Shown here piece after piece: positions 18,508-26,981 of a DNA stretch of 64,000 nt. Where the stretch lies: positions 22,350 through 86,349 of the forward strand of contig CAUBWJ010000008.1 of the NCBI GenBank assembly GCA_958439725.1, in the 5' to 3' direction. The position numbers and the translations under genes are program-made. The notes beneath the pieces were generated by a model. That model saw only the letters and a list, made by a program, of their open reading frames with translations, was not told the origin of the DNA and made no database searches. Source of the stretch: an uncultured Muribaculaceae bacterium (GTDB taxonomy: Bacteria; Bacteroidota; Bacteroidia; Bacteroidales; Muribaculaceae). Every line of letters starts with the position of its first letter. Position 1 is the first letter of the stretch.

Positions 18508-18555
18508 ATTTTCTCAGTTTTTTCGCCGCTTCTCAAAAAAAACTTCAAGAAAAGC

Positions 18556-18586
18556 TTGCGTGAATCAAAAATAGTCCATACCTTTG
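18556..18586 (+). promoter_or_regulatory. Promoter of the tRNA-Val pair (TTG-N20-TACCTTTG)
   Basis: TTG (18556-18558), 20 bp, TACCTTTG (18579-18586), 25 bases before the first tRNA. The tRNA-Leu gene has the same arrangement at 51847-51877. Confidence 0.8.
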
Positions 18587-18611
18587 CAACGCTTTCGACG
18601 GAAACCACCTC

Positions 18612-18686
18612 GGGTGCTTAGCTCAGCTGGTTCAGAGCATCTGCCTTACAAGCAGAGGGTCGGGGGTTCGAATCCCTCAGCACCCA
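18612..18686 (+). tRNA. tRNA-Val (anticodon TAC), copy 1
   Basis: Cloverleaf with 7-bp acceptor GGGTGCT/AGCACCC, anticodon stem CTGC/GCAG around loop CTTACAA (anticodon TAC) and T-arm GGTTCGAATCC. CCA is encoded at 18687-18689. Confidence 0.97.
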
Positions 18687-18737
18687 CCACTTCAAAACAC
18701 TATATATAGGTTTTCCGGAAAGCATTTTTATCAGCAA

Positions 18738-18812
18738 GGGTGCTTAGCTCAGCTGGTTCAGAGCATCTGCCTTACAAGCAGAGGGTCGGGGGTTCGAATC
18801 CCTCAGCACCCA
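18738..18812 (+). tRNA. tRNA-Val (anticodon TAC), copy 2
   Basis: Identical over the whole 75 bases to the copy 51 bases upstream. After the discriminator A the sequence is CCC rather than CCA, so this copy needs CCA addition. It shares the upstream promoter and ends at the terminator at 18817. Confidence 0.97.
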
Positions 18813-18816
18813 CCCC

Positions 18817-18851
18817 AAGCGCTTCCATCTTCCCGATGGAGGCGCTTTTTT
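18817..18851 (+). terminator. Terminator of the tRNA-Val operon
   Basis: Hairpin AAGCGCTTCCATC/GATGGAGGCGCTT (one non-Watson-Crick pair) with a 5-base loop and a run of six T, 4 bases after the second tRNA. Confidence 0.9.
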
Positions 18852-18867
18852 CGTATCCCCCGGAAGG

Positions 18868-18985
18868 GGCCGCCTCCCCCCGTCCCATGCTGGCGCCTGG
18901 CGCGGCATCGCGCCTCCGGAGAGAGGGGACGGAGCCTCTGGTCCCGCAGCTGACGCAGCGGGTTGTACAGAAATCGCCGCTCCGC
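18868..18985 (-). repeat. Interspersed repeat, right inverted copy
   Basis: Inverted, diverged copy of the repeat at 18394-18507 (core on the minus strand GATTTCTGTACAACCCGCTG). The two copies bracket the tRNA-Val genes and their terminator. Confidence 0.6.
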
Positions 18986-19011
18986 GGCTGGGCGGCTGGG
19001 GCTGCTTTGGG

Positions 19012-19052
19012 GCTCGGACTCTTCTGACCTTACGGACCTTACAGACAATTTG
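19012..19052. repeat. 9-bp repeat array, copy C, left part
   Basis: Units of the CTTACGGAC type run up to the insertion sequence. Joined to the bases after 20492, with one copy of the 8-bp duplication removed, they form one array that the element interrupted. Confidence 0.75.
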
Positions 19053-19119
19053 GGCGCATAGTAAAAAACCTGTGTTTAAGGAATAAAAACTATACCATTG
19101 CAGTCAAAAAAGAACTGCA

Positions 19120-19503
19120 ATGGAAAAGAACCCTTATATAGAATTAGCCGAATGCCTTCTGCCGGAAGAAATGATTGAGTACTTTGACGTTGTCAAGGTC
19201 GAGAAAACCACAGAGACACTTGATGTGACATTGGAAGAACGGGACAATGGAGTAGATGGTTATGAAGCCGGTCAGCTTCGCCCCAATGGGTTCTACGAGG
19301 AGAGCGTTGTCAGGGATTACCCTGTAAGGGGGCGTAAGATGTCGTTCCATGTCAGACGTCGCCGGTGGGTTGAGATTGAGACTGGCAAGAGTGTCAGCCG
19401 ACAATGGGATTTAGTGGCCGAAGGCACCCGCTTCTCGAAAGAGTTTGCGGCTTTTTTAAAAGGATTGCTTGGACAGATACCCGATTACGGGCCGCTCTCT
19501 TGA
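19120..19503 (+). CDS. ISAon1-type transposase, N-terminal region protein
   Basis: 127 residues matching the separate N-terminal protein of ISAon1-group elements (ISL3-like): an acidic N-terminus (NPYIELAECLLPEEMIEYFD) and a basic C-terminal part (GRKMSFHVRRRRWVEI, then FSKEFAAFLKGLLG) likely to bind the terminal repeats. It ends in TGA at 19501, inside the start of the catalytic frame, which lies in the +1 frame and is open from 19460. A fusion product would need a +1 shift between 19460 and 19503. Confidence 0.85.
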   Translation: MEKNPYIELAECLLPEEMIEYFDVVKVEKTTETLDVTLEERDNGVDGYEAGQLRPNGFYEESVVRDYPVRGRKMSFHVRRRRWVEIETGKSVSRQWDLVAEGTRFSKEFAAFLKGLLGQIPDYGPLS

Positions 19504-20461
19504 GTGGTTCTTCGACATAGACGGAGATCTGTTCGAGCGTCAGTACAAGCGTCATCTGAGCGGTTATTGGGAATGGAAGGACACAGCGGAGGGACTTCAT
19601 GCAGAGCGATGGCGAGTGTTTCCACAAAACATCGGGCCACATCTGAGTATTGACGAGACATCTCTGAGCCGAGGAGAACTGTACACGATTGTGACCAACA
19701 AAGAGGCTCATGGCCGCGAGAAGTCGATTGTAGCCATCATACTGGGGACGGATGCCGACACGGTCATACATGCTTTGCGTCAGATAAAAAGCGAGTTGCG
19801 CAACAAAGTCACCGAGATAACGCTTGACCTGTCGGACAGTATGCACAAAATCTGCCGTATGGCCTTCCCCAAAGCGTCGCGTGTGATTGACCGGTTCCAC
19901 GTGCAGAGGCTTGCTCTGGACGCCGTGCAGGAAATCCGCATAAAGCACCGATGGGATGCGATAAACGCCGAGACCGATGCCAGGGAGAACGCAAAGCTTG
20001 ATGGACGCAAATATGTCGCAGAGAGGCTCGAAAACGGCGACACACTCAAAGAGTTGCTTGCCAGGGGACGTTATGCGCTGTTCAAATCTCCAGAGAAGTG
20101 GACCGCCACTCAGCGGCAACGTGCCATGATGCTGTTCGAACTATACACGGATCTTAAAAAAGCCTACTGGCTCTCTCAAGATCTCAGGGCCATATTCAAC
20201 AGGAGATCTACAAAAGACGGTGCCCGATTGAACCTCGCTCGCTGGTACAACCGCGTTGCAGACTCAGGCTTCAAGTCTTTCAACACCATAGCCGCTACAT
20301 TTTACGAACACTCCGACGAGATTCTAAACTTCTACGACAACCGATCGACCAACGCCTCCGCAGAATCAATAAACTCTAAAATCAAGGCTTTCAGGGCTAA
20401 ACTCCACGGCGTAAACGATACTAAATTCTTCATCTTCCGCTTATGCAACATCTATGCTTAA
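19469..20461 (+). CDS. ISAon1 family transposase (DDE catalytic part)
   Basis: 330 residues of DDE transposase. LSIDETSL and LDLSDSMHKICRMAFP supply candidate catalytic aspartates, VIDRFHVQRLALDAV is the conserved family block, and NASAESINSKIKAFRAKL near the C-terminus holds the glutamate. The only start in this frame near the overlap is TTG at 19469, so the protein is made either from that weak start or by a +1 frameshift from the upstream frame. The stop codon lies inside the right inverted repeat, as in compact insertion sequences. Confidence 0.9.
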   Translation: MDRYPITGRSLEWFFDIDGDLFERQYKRHLSGYWEWKDTAEGLHAERWRVFPQNIGPHLSIDETSLSRGELYTIVTNKEAHGREKSIVAIILGTDADTVIHALRQIKSELRNKVTEITLDLSDSMHKICRMAFPKASRVIDRFHVQRLALDAVQEIRIKHRWDAINAETDARENAKLDGRKYVAERLENGDTLKELLARGRYALFKSPEKWTATQRQRAMMLFELYTDLKKAYWLSQDLRAIFNRRSTKDGARLNLARWYNRVADSGFKSFNTIAATFYEHSDEILNFYDNRSTNASAESINSKIKAFRAKLHGVNDTKFFIFRLCNIYA

Positions 20462-20492
20462 ACACAGGTTTTTTACTATGCGCCACAATTTG

Positions 20493-20625
20493 GACTCTTC
20501 GGACAATTCGGAAAATTCGGAGGTTACGGACGCTGCTGAGGTTTCTGAGGCTTCCGACTTGTCTGAGGGGTCGGAGAGCTCAGAAGGGTCCGAGTTGTCC
20601 GAAGGGTCTGTAAAGTCCGCAGGAC
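20493..20625. repeat. 9-bp repeat array, copy C, right part
   Basis: About 14 degenerate units (TTCGGACAA, TTCGGAAAA, TTCGGAGGT, then GTCCGAAGG types) following the insertion sequence. Unit orientation changes along the array, giving partial self-complementarity. No gene is visible here. Confidence 0.75.
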
Positions 20626-20676
20626 CCCAATCCCTGAAACCACCCCCTGAATGCCGTCCGGAACTGCACAAAGAAA

Positions 20677-20708
20677 GCGCGCGTCTTCCGCGATGGGAAG
20701 GCGCGCGC
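20677..20708 (-). terminator. Terminator of the SusC/SusD operon
   Basis: 13-bp stem GCGCGCGTCTTCC/GGAAGGCGCGCGC with one T-G pair, 40 bases after the last gene of the operon, with T-rich sequence following on the minus strand. Confidence 0.75.
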
Positions 20709-20747
20709 CTTATAATGGGTATTGACTTATTTAGTCAGAGGATGTTA

Positions 20748-21662
20748 TCAGCGGGTGAGCTTGATATTTGTGTAACGGCCCCAACCACCCAGAATTTGGT
20801 CAAGAGCGGGATAAGGCATCACTGCGAGAGTGAAGGGTACCGGATCCACGGTTATTGAGTTGAAATCGGCTGTACAGGGTATGTCAGCGCCGAAGCCATT
20901 GGGATAAGCGCTCGAGCCTGCTACAATGCACTGTCCAAGTCCGGTGAAATTGATAATCGATGTGGTACAGAATGAGCCTGTCATAAGGGTCATCGTAATC
21001 TCCTCGGTTTCCACGTCATATTCGAATGAGAAGGGCAAATAGATGTAGTTGAGTCCACGGAATCCGAATGCATCAAGCTCGGTGCCGTAATATTCATCTC
21101 CGGCGGGAAGTGTCTGCATATCGATGGTCCACTCCTGCTCTGCACCGGTCTGGTCGGTGCATGTCAGTCTCCATGTTCCGGCCATCATTGTGTAAGCATC
21201 ATCAACATTCTGAATGTTGACGGTGCAGGTGGCCTGTGCGCCGATTGAAGCACCCTCGGCTTTAACAATGGTGATATCGAAAAGACGGTCATTGTTGATA
21301 ACGCCTTGTTCCCAATTATTATTGATTTCAAGAAGACCGGTGGTCTCGCCTTCAGCAATATTTATTTTCTTTGAGGTGATGACATAATCAACATCCTCTC
21401 TTGCAGCTTCCTGATCCTGACCGAGAACGGCCTCACGGATTTCGACAGTGACAGTAACCTTGCCATTAGTTTCTCCGTTCACTGCGATAGGAACGTAGAA
21501 CGTGGAAATATTTTCCTGAGTGTCAAAGTTTGCGCTACCCATCTCCACTGTTACTCCGCTTGCGGTATTCACACCGTTGAGGAAGTTATGGTCGTCATCG
21601 TCGGAGCATGCCGTCAGTGTCAGGGCGGCAAGTGCGATAGCAAATATTTTATTTAATTTCAT
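20748..21662 (-). CDS. Surface lipoprotein of a SusC/SusD locus (Calx-beta-like)
   Basis: 304 residues. The lipoprotein signal ends LTLTAC at about residue 19, followed by an acidic SDDDDHN stretch as in exported Bacteroidota lipoproteins. Residues 35-150 look like a Calx-beta-type domain (FYVPIAVNGETNGKVTV, DVDYVITSKKINIAEGE). The rest is beta-rich with a conserved-looking AGTWRLTCTD. It is third in the operon, 28 bases after SusD, where SusE/SusF-like glycan-binding proteins usually sit. Binding role is inferred from position. Confidence 0.8.
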   Translation of the reverse strand: MKLNKIFAIALAALTLTACSDDDDHNFLNGVNTASGVTVEMGSANFDTQENISTFYVPIAVNGETNGKVTVTVEIREAVLGQDQEAAREDVDYVITSKKINIAEGETTGLLEINNNWEQGVINNDRLFDITIVKAEGASIGAQATCTVNIQNVDDAYTMMAGTWRLTCTDQTGAEQEWTIDMQTLPAGDEYYGTELDAFGFRGLNYIYLPFSFEYDVETEEITMTLMTGSFCTTSIINFTGLGQCIVAGSSAYPNGFGADIPCTADFNSITVDPVPFTLAVMPYPALDQILGGWGRYTNIKLTR

Positions 21663-21690
21663 TGTTATTCAGATTTTGATGGTTCACGAA

Positions 21691-23217
21691 TTAAAATCCG
21701 GGATTCTGCTGACCTGCGATATTCGGGTTCACAGTGAACTCAAACTGCGGGATAGGCCAGAGGTAACGATAATCATTCGGGACAATCACAATGTTGTTGG
21801 TGGTTCCCTGCACTATATCCATTACGTCTGCCATATTGATGCTTCCGAACTCTGCCACACGGTTGAAGCCAAGGCCCCAGCGATGGAGATCGCTAAGACG
21901 AAAACCTTCACCAATGAGTTCCTTGGCACGTTCCTGACGGATAGCCTCCACCAGTGCGTTGCCTGACACACTCAGGTCGGTATAACCTTCGATACGTTTC
22001 TTTCTCAGGTCGTTGAGATATCCGTTGGCCGCACTCTCGTTCTTTGTGGCTCCTTCTGTTGCGCACACCTCTGCTGCTATCAGATAAAGCTCGCTCAGAC
22101 GGAAAGGCTTGGGTTTGTTACGGAAGTTGTTGGTGGTAGTTGTCCAGAGAGCGGGGTTTCCGGGGAATTTATTGAAAGCGTATGCCTGAACGTCATTACC
22201 CTGAATCTCCATATCGAAAAGCTTGAAGAATGCACCGAAACGCACATCTCCCTGCTGATAAGCTGCAAGAGCGGAAGCGGTGGGGATATAGTCCGAATTA
22301 TTTTCCTGGGTGTTCTGAATCCAGATATATCCGGTGTTGGGAGCGCTTTCCTGTGAGTCGCTGTAGGGCACAAATATCAGCTCGTTGCCTTCGTCGTTCA
22401 CCCACATGTCGGCATAATCGTCGAGTCCGGTGAGTTCGAACAGTCCGGAGTTAATCACATACTGTGCTTTCGAGAGGGCGGTTGCGTTGTCGCCTGTGAG
22501 CAGAGCGAAACGAGACTGGAGAGCGGCAGTAGCGTAAGAGCTGAGACGAGTTGCGTTCGGACCGCAATTATCAAGATTGCCGGCATCCTCGTATGCCTTC
22601 ATGTTGTTGAAAGCCTCGGTAAGTTCGGTATTGATGAGCTCCACAGTCTCGGCCATGGAGCTGCGCGAGGGATATACCGAGCGGTTTCCGCTGGGTGAAT
22701 AGGTGTCCCAGATCTGAAGGCCCAGGCTGTTGGCATCCTTAGGATTTGTCCAGTGGTCAAGAAGATACCAGTAGCAATAGCCGCGAACGAAATGGGCCTC
22801 GCCGAGATAATTGCGGAGCTGAAGTTTCTGGTCAGCATCAAACTGATCGTCTTCAAGCATTGCCTCAACCTTGGGAATAATGAAGTTGGCATCGTTAATG
22901 ACATTATACATTGCATTGTACATGCCCTCTACGTCGCCGTCACTCGCATTGAGAGTCCATGCGGAGTATGAACCGTTTCTGTTGCCGTAACCGATGGTGG
23001 CAACAAACTTATCAGCCTGAATCTCAGGACGGGCTATATATTGTCCGGCCATTATGGAGCGGAGCTGCATGTAAAGGCCGTTATTGTATTTGTGGACGTC
23101 GTTGAGCGACTGGATTGCTACTTCCTGGCTCATGACACCGAAATTGGTGGTGTCCATAGAGCAGGACGAAAGCAGGGCAGAGGCTGCTACGGCAAGTCCT
23201 AAAAATATTTTTTTCAT
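21691..23217 (-). CDS. SusD/RagB family nutrient-binding lipoprotein
   Basis: 508-residue SusD-like outer-membrane lipoprotein that caps the SusC barrel and captures substrate. The lipobox LLSSC places the acylated Cys at 19. The N-terminal helical region (QSLNDVHKYNNGLYMQL) and the C-terminal IRQERAKELIGEGFRLSDLHRWG block are the standard SusD signatures, and the protein ends NPNIAGQQNPGF. It lies 42 bases downstream of SusC. Substrate not deducible; the nearby locus has no glycosidase inside the operon. Confidence 0.95.
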   Translation of the reverse strand: MKKIFLGLAVAASALLSSCSMDTTNFGVMSQEVAIQSLNDVHKYNNGLYMQLRSIMAGQYIARPEIQADKFVATIGYGNRNGSYSAWTLNASDGDVEGMYNAMYNVINDANFIIPKVEAMLEDDQFDADQKLQLRNYLGEAHFVRGYCYWYLLDHWTNPKDANSLGLQIWDTYSPSGNRSVYPSRSSMAETVELINTELTEAFNNMKAYEDAGNLDNCGPNATRLSSYATAALQSRFALLTGDNATALSKAQYVINSGLFELTGLDDYADMWVNDEGNELIFVPYSDSQESAPNTGYIWIQNTQENNSDYIPTASALAAYQQGDVRFGAFFKLFDMEIQGNDVQAYAFNKFPGNPALWTTTTNNFRNKPKPFRLSELYLIAAEVCATEGATKNESAANGYLNDLRKKRIEGYTDLSVSGNALVEAIRQERAKELIGEGFRLSDLHRWGLGFNRVAEFGSINMADVMDIVQGTTNNIVIVPNDYRYLWPIPQFEFTVNPNIAGQQNPGF

Positions 23218-23259
23218 ATTGTGTAGATTCTGTTTGTGTTGTTTCTAAATCCGTTAGCA

Positions 23260-26200
23260 TTAGAAAGAAACCTGGATACCGAACTCATACTGACGGGTGT
23301 TCGGGTACTGGAACTGCACCATATTGGTCTGAGGCTCGGGATCGTAGCCTGAGAAGTTGGTTACAGTCCAGAGGTTACGGCCTGTGAAGTGGAGCTGGAG
23401 ATCGCTCAGATGGAGGAAATCAACCACTTTTTCAGGGAAGTTATAGCTTACGGTAAGGTTCTTCATACGCATGAACGAAGCATCCTCAAGGAAGTTGTCG
23501 CCATCCATTTCAAGTTCAGAGCCATAGACAGGAACATCGGTAACCTGACCCGGAGTGGTCCACATGTCGAGCATATTGGTTGTCTGGTTGATCTGTGCGC
23601 CGAACTGAGCAGGGTTGGAGATGAAGAACTTGTCGTTGTTGACCATATACTTGCCTGACTGCCATACGAAGTTGGTGCTTACTGCTATGCCTTTCCAGCG
23701 TGCGTTAAGTCCGAAGCCACCGGTCCAGGGTGCATAGGCGGATTTACCTGTGCGTACAAGAGCGTCAGCGGGGAACACTTTGGTGGGGTTGTCGTTCTTG
23801 TCAAGCCACATCTGCTTACCGTCGCGGGGGTCGACACCGATATAGCGTACCATATAGTACTGACGGGCAACTTCACCAACCTTATCTATAAGACCGGTAT
23901 TGGGAATGGGGTTCTCGTCAACACCGTCCCAAAGTTCTTCTACTTTGTTCTTGTTGTAAGCAAAACCTACACGGGCACCTACATACCAGTCGCGGTCCTT
24001 GTAGATATCGGCGTTGAGTTCAACCTCCACACCGGTGTTGCTCATCGAGGCAACGTTGGCAAGAGCGGAGCCTACGCCCTGTGTAAGAGAGTAAGGAACA
24101 TTATACTGCATGTCCTTTGTGACTTTGCGGTACCAGGTTGCGGCAAGTTTGAAGCGGTTGAGGAAACCGAAGTCAAATCCGAAATCGTGGCTGTAGACTT
24201 TCTCCCAGGTGAGGTCCTTGTTCGAGGCACCGGAAACGCCGATACCGCCTTCACCGGCATAACTGCCTTCATAGCTGCCTACGGTACCCTGCCATGCGAA
24301 GTTGGGCACATTGGCGTTGCCGACAACGCCCCAGCTATAATGAACGCGGAGGTCATCAATCCAGTTTGTTTCTTCGAGGAATTTTTCGTTCTTGATGTTC
24401 CACATCACGCCGAAAGCACCGAAGTTGCCCCAGCGGTGTCCGGGAGCCAGACGTGAGCTGCCGTCACGGCGCCAAGAGAAATCAAGGAAGTAACGGTTGT
24501 CGTAGTCGTAGTTTCCGTTCAGGAACCAGGAATTGTTTATAATCTCAGCCTGCGAGTAGGATACATTGGCCATTGTCACAGAGGTACCCTGATTCAGAAG
24601 ATTAAGGCGGGCATCGCCCTGTCCGCGGGTTCCAACACCGAAACCTTTGCTGCGTGTGATTATGGATTCCTGACCTACCAGAGCGCGGATATGGTGAACA
24701 TCAGCCACATCAAATGAATATTCGGCCGTGTTGGTATAGGTAAACTGATACTGACGGGCGAAAGTTTCCTGAGCAGAACCGGGATTCACGTAACCGGGTT
24801 CATTGCTGCCCACCAGGTCACCCATCGGAGTGAGATACGACTCGTAGGCATAGCTTGTCAGGGAGTATCTGTTGTCGTAGGCATACATAGCCTGCTGAGC
24901 ACGGAGGATAAGACCCTTGATGGGAGTGATCTCCTCGTAGAGACGCATATCGGCTGTTATGCGGTTAGAACCCTGAGAGGCGTGGGCATAGTAGCCGGTA
25001 GGAGTGAGCCAGCCACCGGTGTAATGAAGCTTGTGAGCTACGTCGCCGAATACCGGACGACCCGACTCATCGATTGTATAATAGCGGGGCGAATCAAAAG
25101 GAAAGGCGAAACGTGCCTGTACCATAGGATCCTGCACAGGAATACCGTCGTCAGTACCGGCCTCGTCGATTGTAGCGGAGTTAGTGTCAGATCTGCGGAA
25201 AGCGAGGTTGCCGCTGAATCCTACGCGGAGCCATGACTTCACTTTGCTTTCCAGAGAGAAATTAAGGTTGGTACGACGAAGAGCGGAATGCTCGATGATA
25301 CCGTCAACCATACCGTTGGTGAGAGAGAGATAGTATCCGAATGATTCGGAACCGCCGCGAACGGTAGCACCGAACTCGTAAGAAGGAGCAGAGCTCTTGA
25401 AGAATTCGTCACGCCAGTTGGTAGAAATGCCGTAGTCATTCACCACCTTGCGGATTTCGTCAGTAACAGGCTGGCCGATAAGATCGCGGAATTCGACATA
25501 TTGCTTGGAGTCCATCATATCCACGTTGTCCTGAACCATTGCAGACCAGCCGTATTTGCCGGTGATGGTAACCTGAGCGTCAGTGTTGAATTTACCTTTC
25601 TTGGTTGTAATAAGAATGATACCGTTGGCACCACGCGAACCGTAGATAGCGATTGCGGAAGCATCCTTAAGCACGGTCACACTCTCGATATCGTTGGGAT
25701 TCATGGAGTTGAATGAAGCCGACGAGATAGGAGCGCCGTCGCATATATAAAGAGGTGTGCTCGAAAGCGACAGCGAGTTGATACCGCGGAGGATAACAGC
25801 CTGATCTGTCGACGAGGGGTCTCCGGAACCAGAGTTGATGTTCAGACCGGTCACCTGGCCCTGAAGGGCGTCGAGGAAGTTAGGTGCAGGAGTGTCCTTG
25901 AACACCTTGCTGCCGACAACCGACACGTTGCCCACCACCGAGCTCAGCTTCTTGCCCGAACCGTAGCCGGTTACGATAACCTGGTCGAGGTTCACTGCGG
26001 CATCGGCAAGAGCGATGTGCATGTTGTCGGCGAGAGGAAGCACAAGTGACTTCATGCCAACATAGGACACGCGCACTTCTTTCACCACTGCGGGATTTAC
26101 TGTAATTGTGAACTGGCCGTCAGCGTTGGTGACAACACCTGTGCTACTGCCAACGGGCATTACAGAAGCGCCGATCAGGGGCTCCTGGTCGGAGGCGCTT

Positions 26201-26286
26201 ACTACCGTGCCGTGGTATGTGCGGTTCTGGGCCGCGCAGACTGCGAACGTCACGATAGCTGTAAGTAATAGAAACAGCTTTTTCAT
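23260..26286 (-). CDS. SusC/RagA TonB-linked outer-membrane transporter
   Basis: 1,008-residue TonB-dependent barrel. A signal peptide (about 1-19) leads into a carboxypeptidase-regulatory-like domain (about 22-100, GTVVSASDQEPLIGASVMP), then the plug (DQVIVTGYGSGKKL to about 220, with LDALQGQVTGLNI and YGSRGANGIILITTKKG), then the barrel ending in QYEFGIQVSF. It forms the import complex with the SusD protein encoded next. No anti-sigma-interacting N-terminal extension is present and no regulator gene is adjacent, so how the operon is induced cannot be read here. Confidence 0.96.
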   Translation of the reverse strand: MKKLFLLLTAIVTFAVCAAQNRTYHGTVVSASDQEPLIGASVMPVGSSTGVVTNADGQFTITVNPAVVKEVRVSYVGMKSLVLPLADNMHIALADAAVNLDQVIVTGYGSGKKLSSVVGNVSVVGSKVFKDTPAPNFLDALQGQVTGLNINSGSGDPSSTDQAVILRGINSLSLSSTPLYICDGAPISSASFNSMNPNDIESVTVLKDASAIAIYGSRGANGIILITTKKGKFNTDAQVTITGKYGWSAMVQDNVDMMDSKQYVEFRDLIGQPVTDEIRKVVNDYGISTNWRDEFFKSSAPSYEFGATVRGGSESFGYYLSLTNGMVDGIIEHSALRRTNLNFSLESKVKSWLRVGFSGNLAFRRSDTNSATIDEAGTDDGIPVQDPMVQARFAFPFDSPRYYTIDESGRPVFGDVAHKLHYTGGWLTPTGYYAHASQGSNRITADMRLYEEITPIKGLILRAQQAMYAYDNRYSLTSYAYESYLTPMGDLVGSNEPGYVNPGSAQETFARQYQFTYTNTAEYSFDVADVHHIRALVGQESIITRSKGFGVGTRGQGDARLNLLNQGTSVTMANVSYSQAEIINNSWFLNGNYDYDNRYFLDFSWRRDGSSRLAPGHRWGNFGAFGVMWNIKNEKFLEETNWIDDLRVHYSWGVVGNANVPNFAWQGTVGSYEGSYAGEGGIGVSGASNKDLTWEKVYSHDFGFDFGFLNRFKLAATWYRKVTKDMQYNVPYSLTQGVGSALANVASMSNTGVEVELNADIYKDRDWYVGARVGFAYNKNKVEELWDGVDENPIPNTGLIDKVGEVARQYYMVRYIGVDPRDGKQMWLDKNDNPTKVFPADALVRTGKSAYAPWTGGFGLNARWKGIAVSTNFVWQSGKYMVNNDKFFISNPAQFGAQINQTTNMLDMWTTPGQVTDVPVYGSELEMDGDNFLEDASFMRMKNLTVSYNFPEKVVDFLHLSDLQLHFTGRNLWTVTNFSGYDPEPQTNMVQFQYPNTRQYEFGIQVSF

Positions 26287-26379
26287 ACTAATAAAAATTA
26301 TACATAATGTTAACTATTCTTCTTTACCTTTTCCATTCTCGGCGGCCGGCGGAGGCTCACTGCGGAGGCGGAACCGGGG

Positions 26380-26415
26380 CTTTACCGACCTTACCGACTT
26401 TACGGACTTTTCCGT
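26380..26415. repeat. 9-bp repeat array, copy D
   Basis: Four units of CTTACCGAC/TTTACGGAC type inside the predicted susC leader. Confidence 0.7.
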
Positions 26416-26519
26416 TGACGACGGTCTCAGGGGCCGCGAGCCGCGAGTTTTTTTCAGCTTTAAGTTCTTTTAAGAAATCCTGTTTTAGAATCTCCAATAA
26501 CCTATTGCAAGATATTTGG

Positions 26520-26549
26520 CAAAATTAACCATATTATCTAAGTTCGCAA
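26520..26549 (-). promoter_or_regulatory. Promoter of the SusC/SusD operon
   Basis: Minus strand TTG (26547-26549), 19 bp, TAATTTTG (26520-26527). This gives a leader of over 200 bases before susC, which contains repeat copy D. The remaining gene-free stretch 26550-26950 holds AT-rich DNA, then repeat copy E. Confidence 0.7.
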
Positions 26550-26805
26550 CACATTTCTTCAAATATTTTCCGATTTTAACACTTTTCTCGTCATTTTTGG
26601 GGGATTTTTGCTTGCAACATGCTAAAAAATGTCGGTTTTCGCCGTCATTTTGATTGCCGGAGGGTGTGAAACGGCCCGTTTTTATCATTTTGCAATGGAA
26701 AGACCGCGTTTTATGGCATTATGCCACCCTCCTCAGGGTTGTAACTTAATTTTACTTAACAGGAAGCCCCGCATTTTTACACCTTATTATATTATAGCGC
26801 GGGAG

Positions 26806-26922
26806 GGGGCTTCGGAGGCTTCGGAGCTTTCGGAGAAGTCGGACCGGTCGGACGAGTCGGACGAGTCGGACTGGTCGGACAAGTCCGAAGGGTCCGAAGG
26901 TCCAGAAGGCTCCGAGGGAAGG
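26806..26922. repeat. 9-bp repeat array, copy E
   Basis: About 13 units (GCTTCGGAG, then GTCGGACGA, then GTCCGAAGG) between the susC promoter and the C1 peptidase promoter. The first three and last three units are roughly complementary, so the array can fold into a hairpin. Confidence 0.8.
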
Positions 26923-26952
26923 GGAGGCGGTGGAGTTTTACCGAAATATTAT

Positions 26953-26960
26953 TATATTTG
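26953..26960 (+). promoter_or_regulatory. -7 element of the C1 peptidase gene
   Basis: TATATTTG 21 bases before ATG 26982. An upstream in-frame TTG at 26958 falls inside this box, which argues for the downstream start. Confidence 0.6.
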
Positions 26961-26981
26961 CGGTATAATAATCAAATTGCC

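Larger units (their letters stand above)
19045..20492 (+). mobile_element. Intact ISAon1-type insertion sequence with 8-bp target duplication
   Basis: The element itself is 1,432 bp (19053-20484). Its ends are perfect 28-bp inverted repeats (19053-19080 and 20457-20484, beginning GGCGCATAGTAAAAAACC). It is flanked by the direct repeat ACAATTTG (19045-19052 and 20485-20492), the target-site duplication. Two overlapping frames encode the transposase. Perfect ends, an intact duplication and complete frames suggest a recent, possibly active insertion. It landed in a 9-bp repeat array downstream of tRNA-Val and disrupted no gene. Confidence 0.95.

Noticed and set aside
20454..20858. Open frame with Ser/Glu runs after the insertion sequence
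   Set aside because: It reads through array C and into the SusC/SusD operon terminator; no start or domain.
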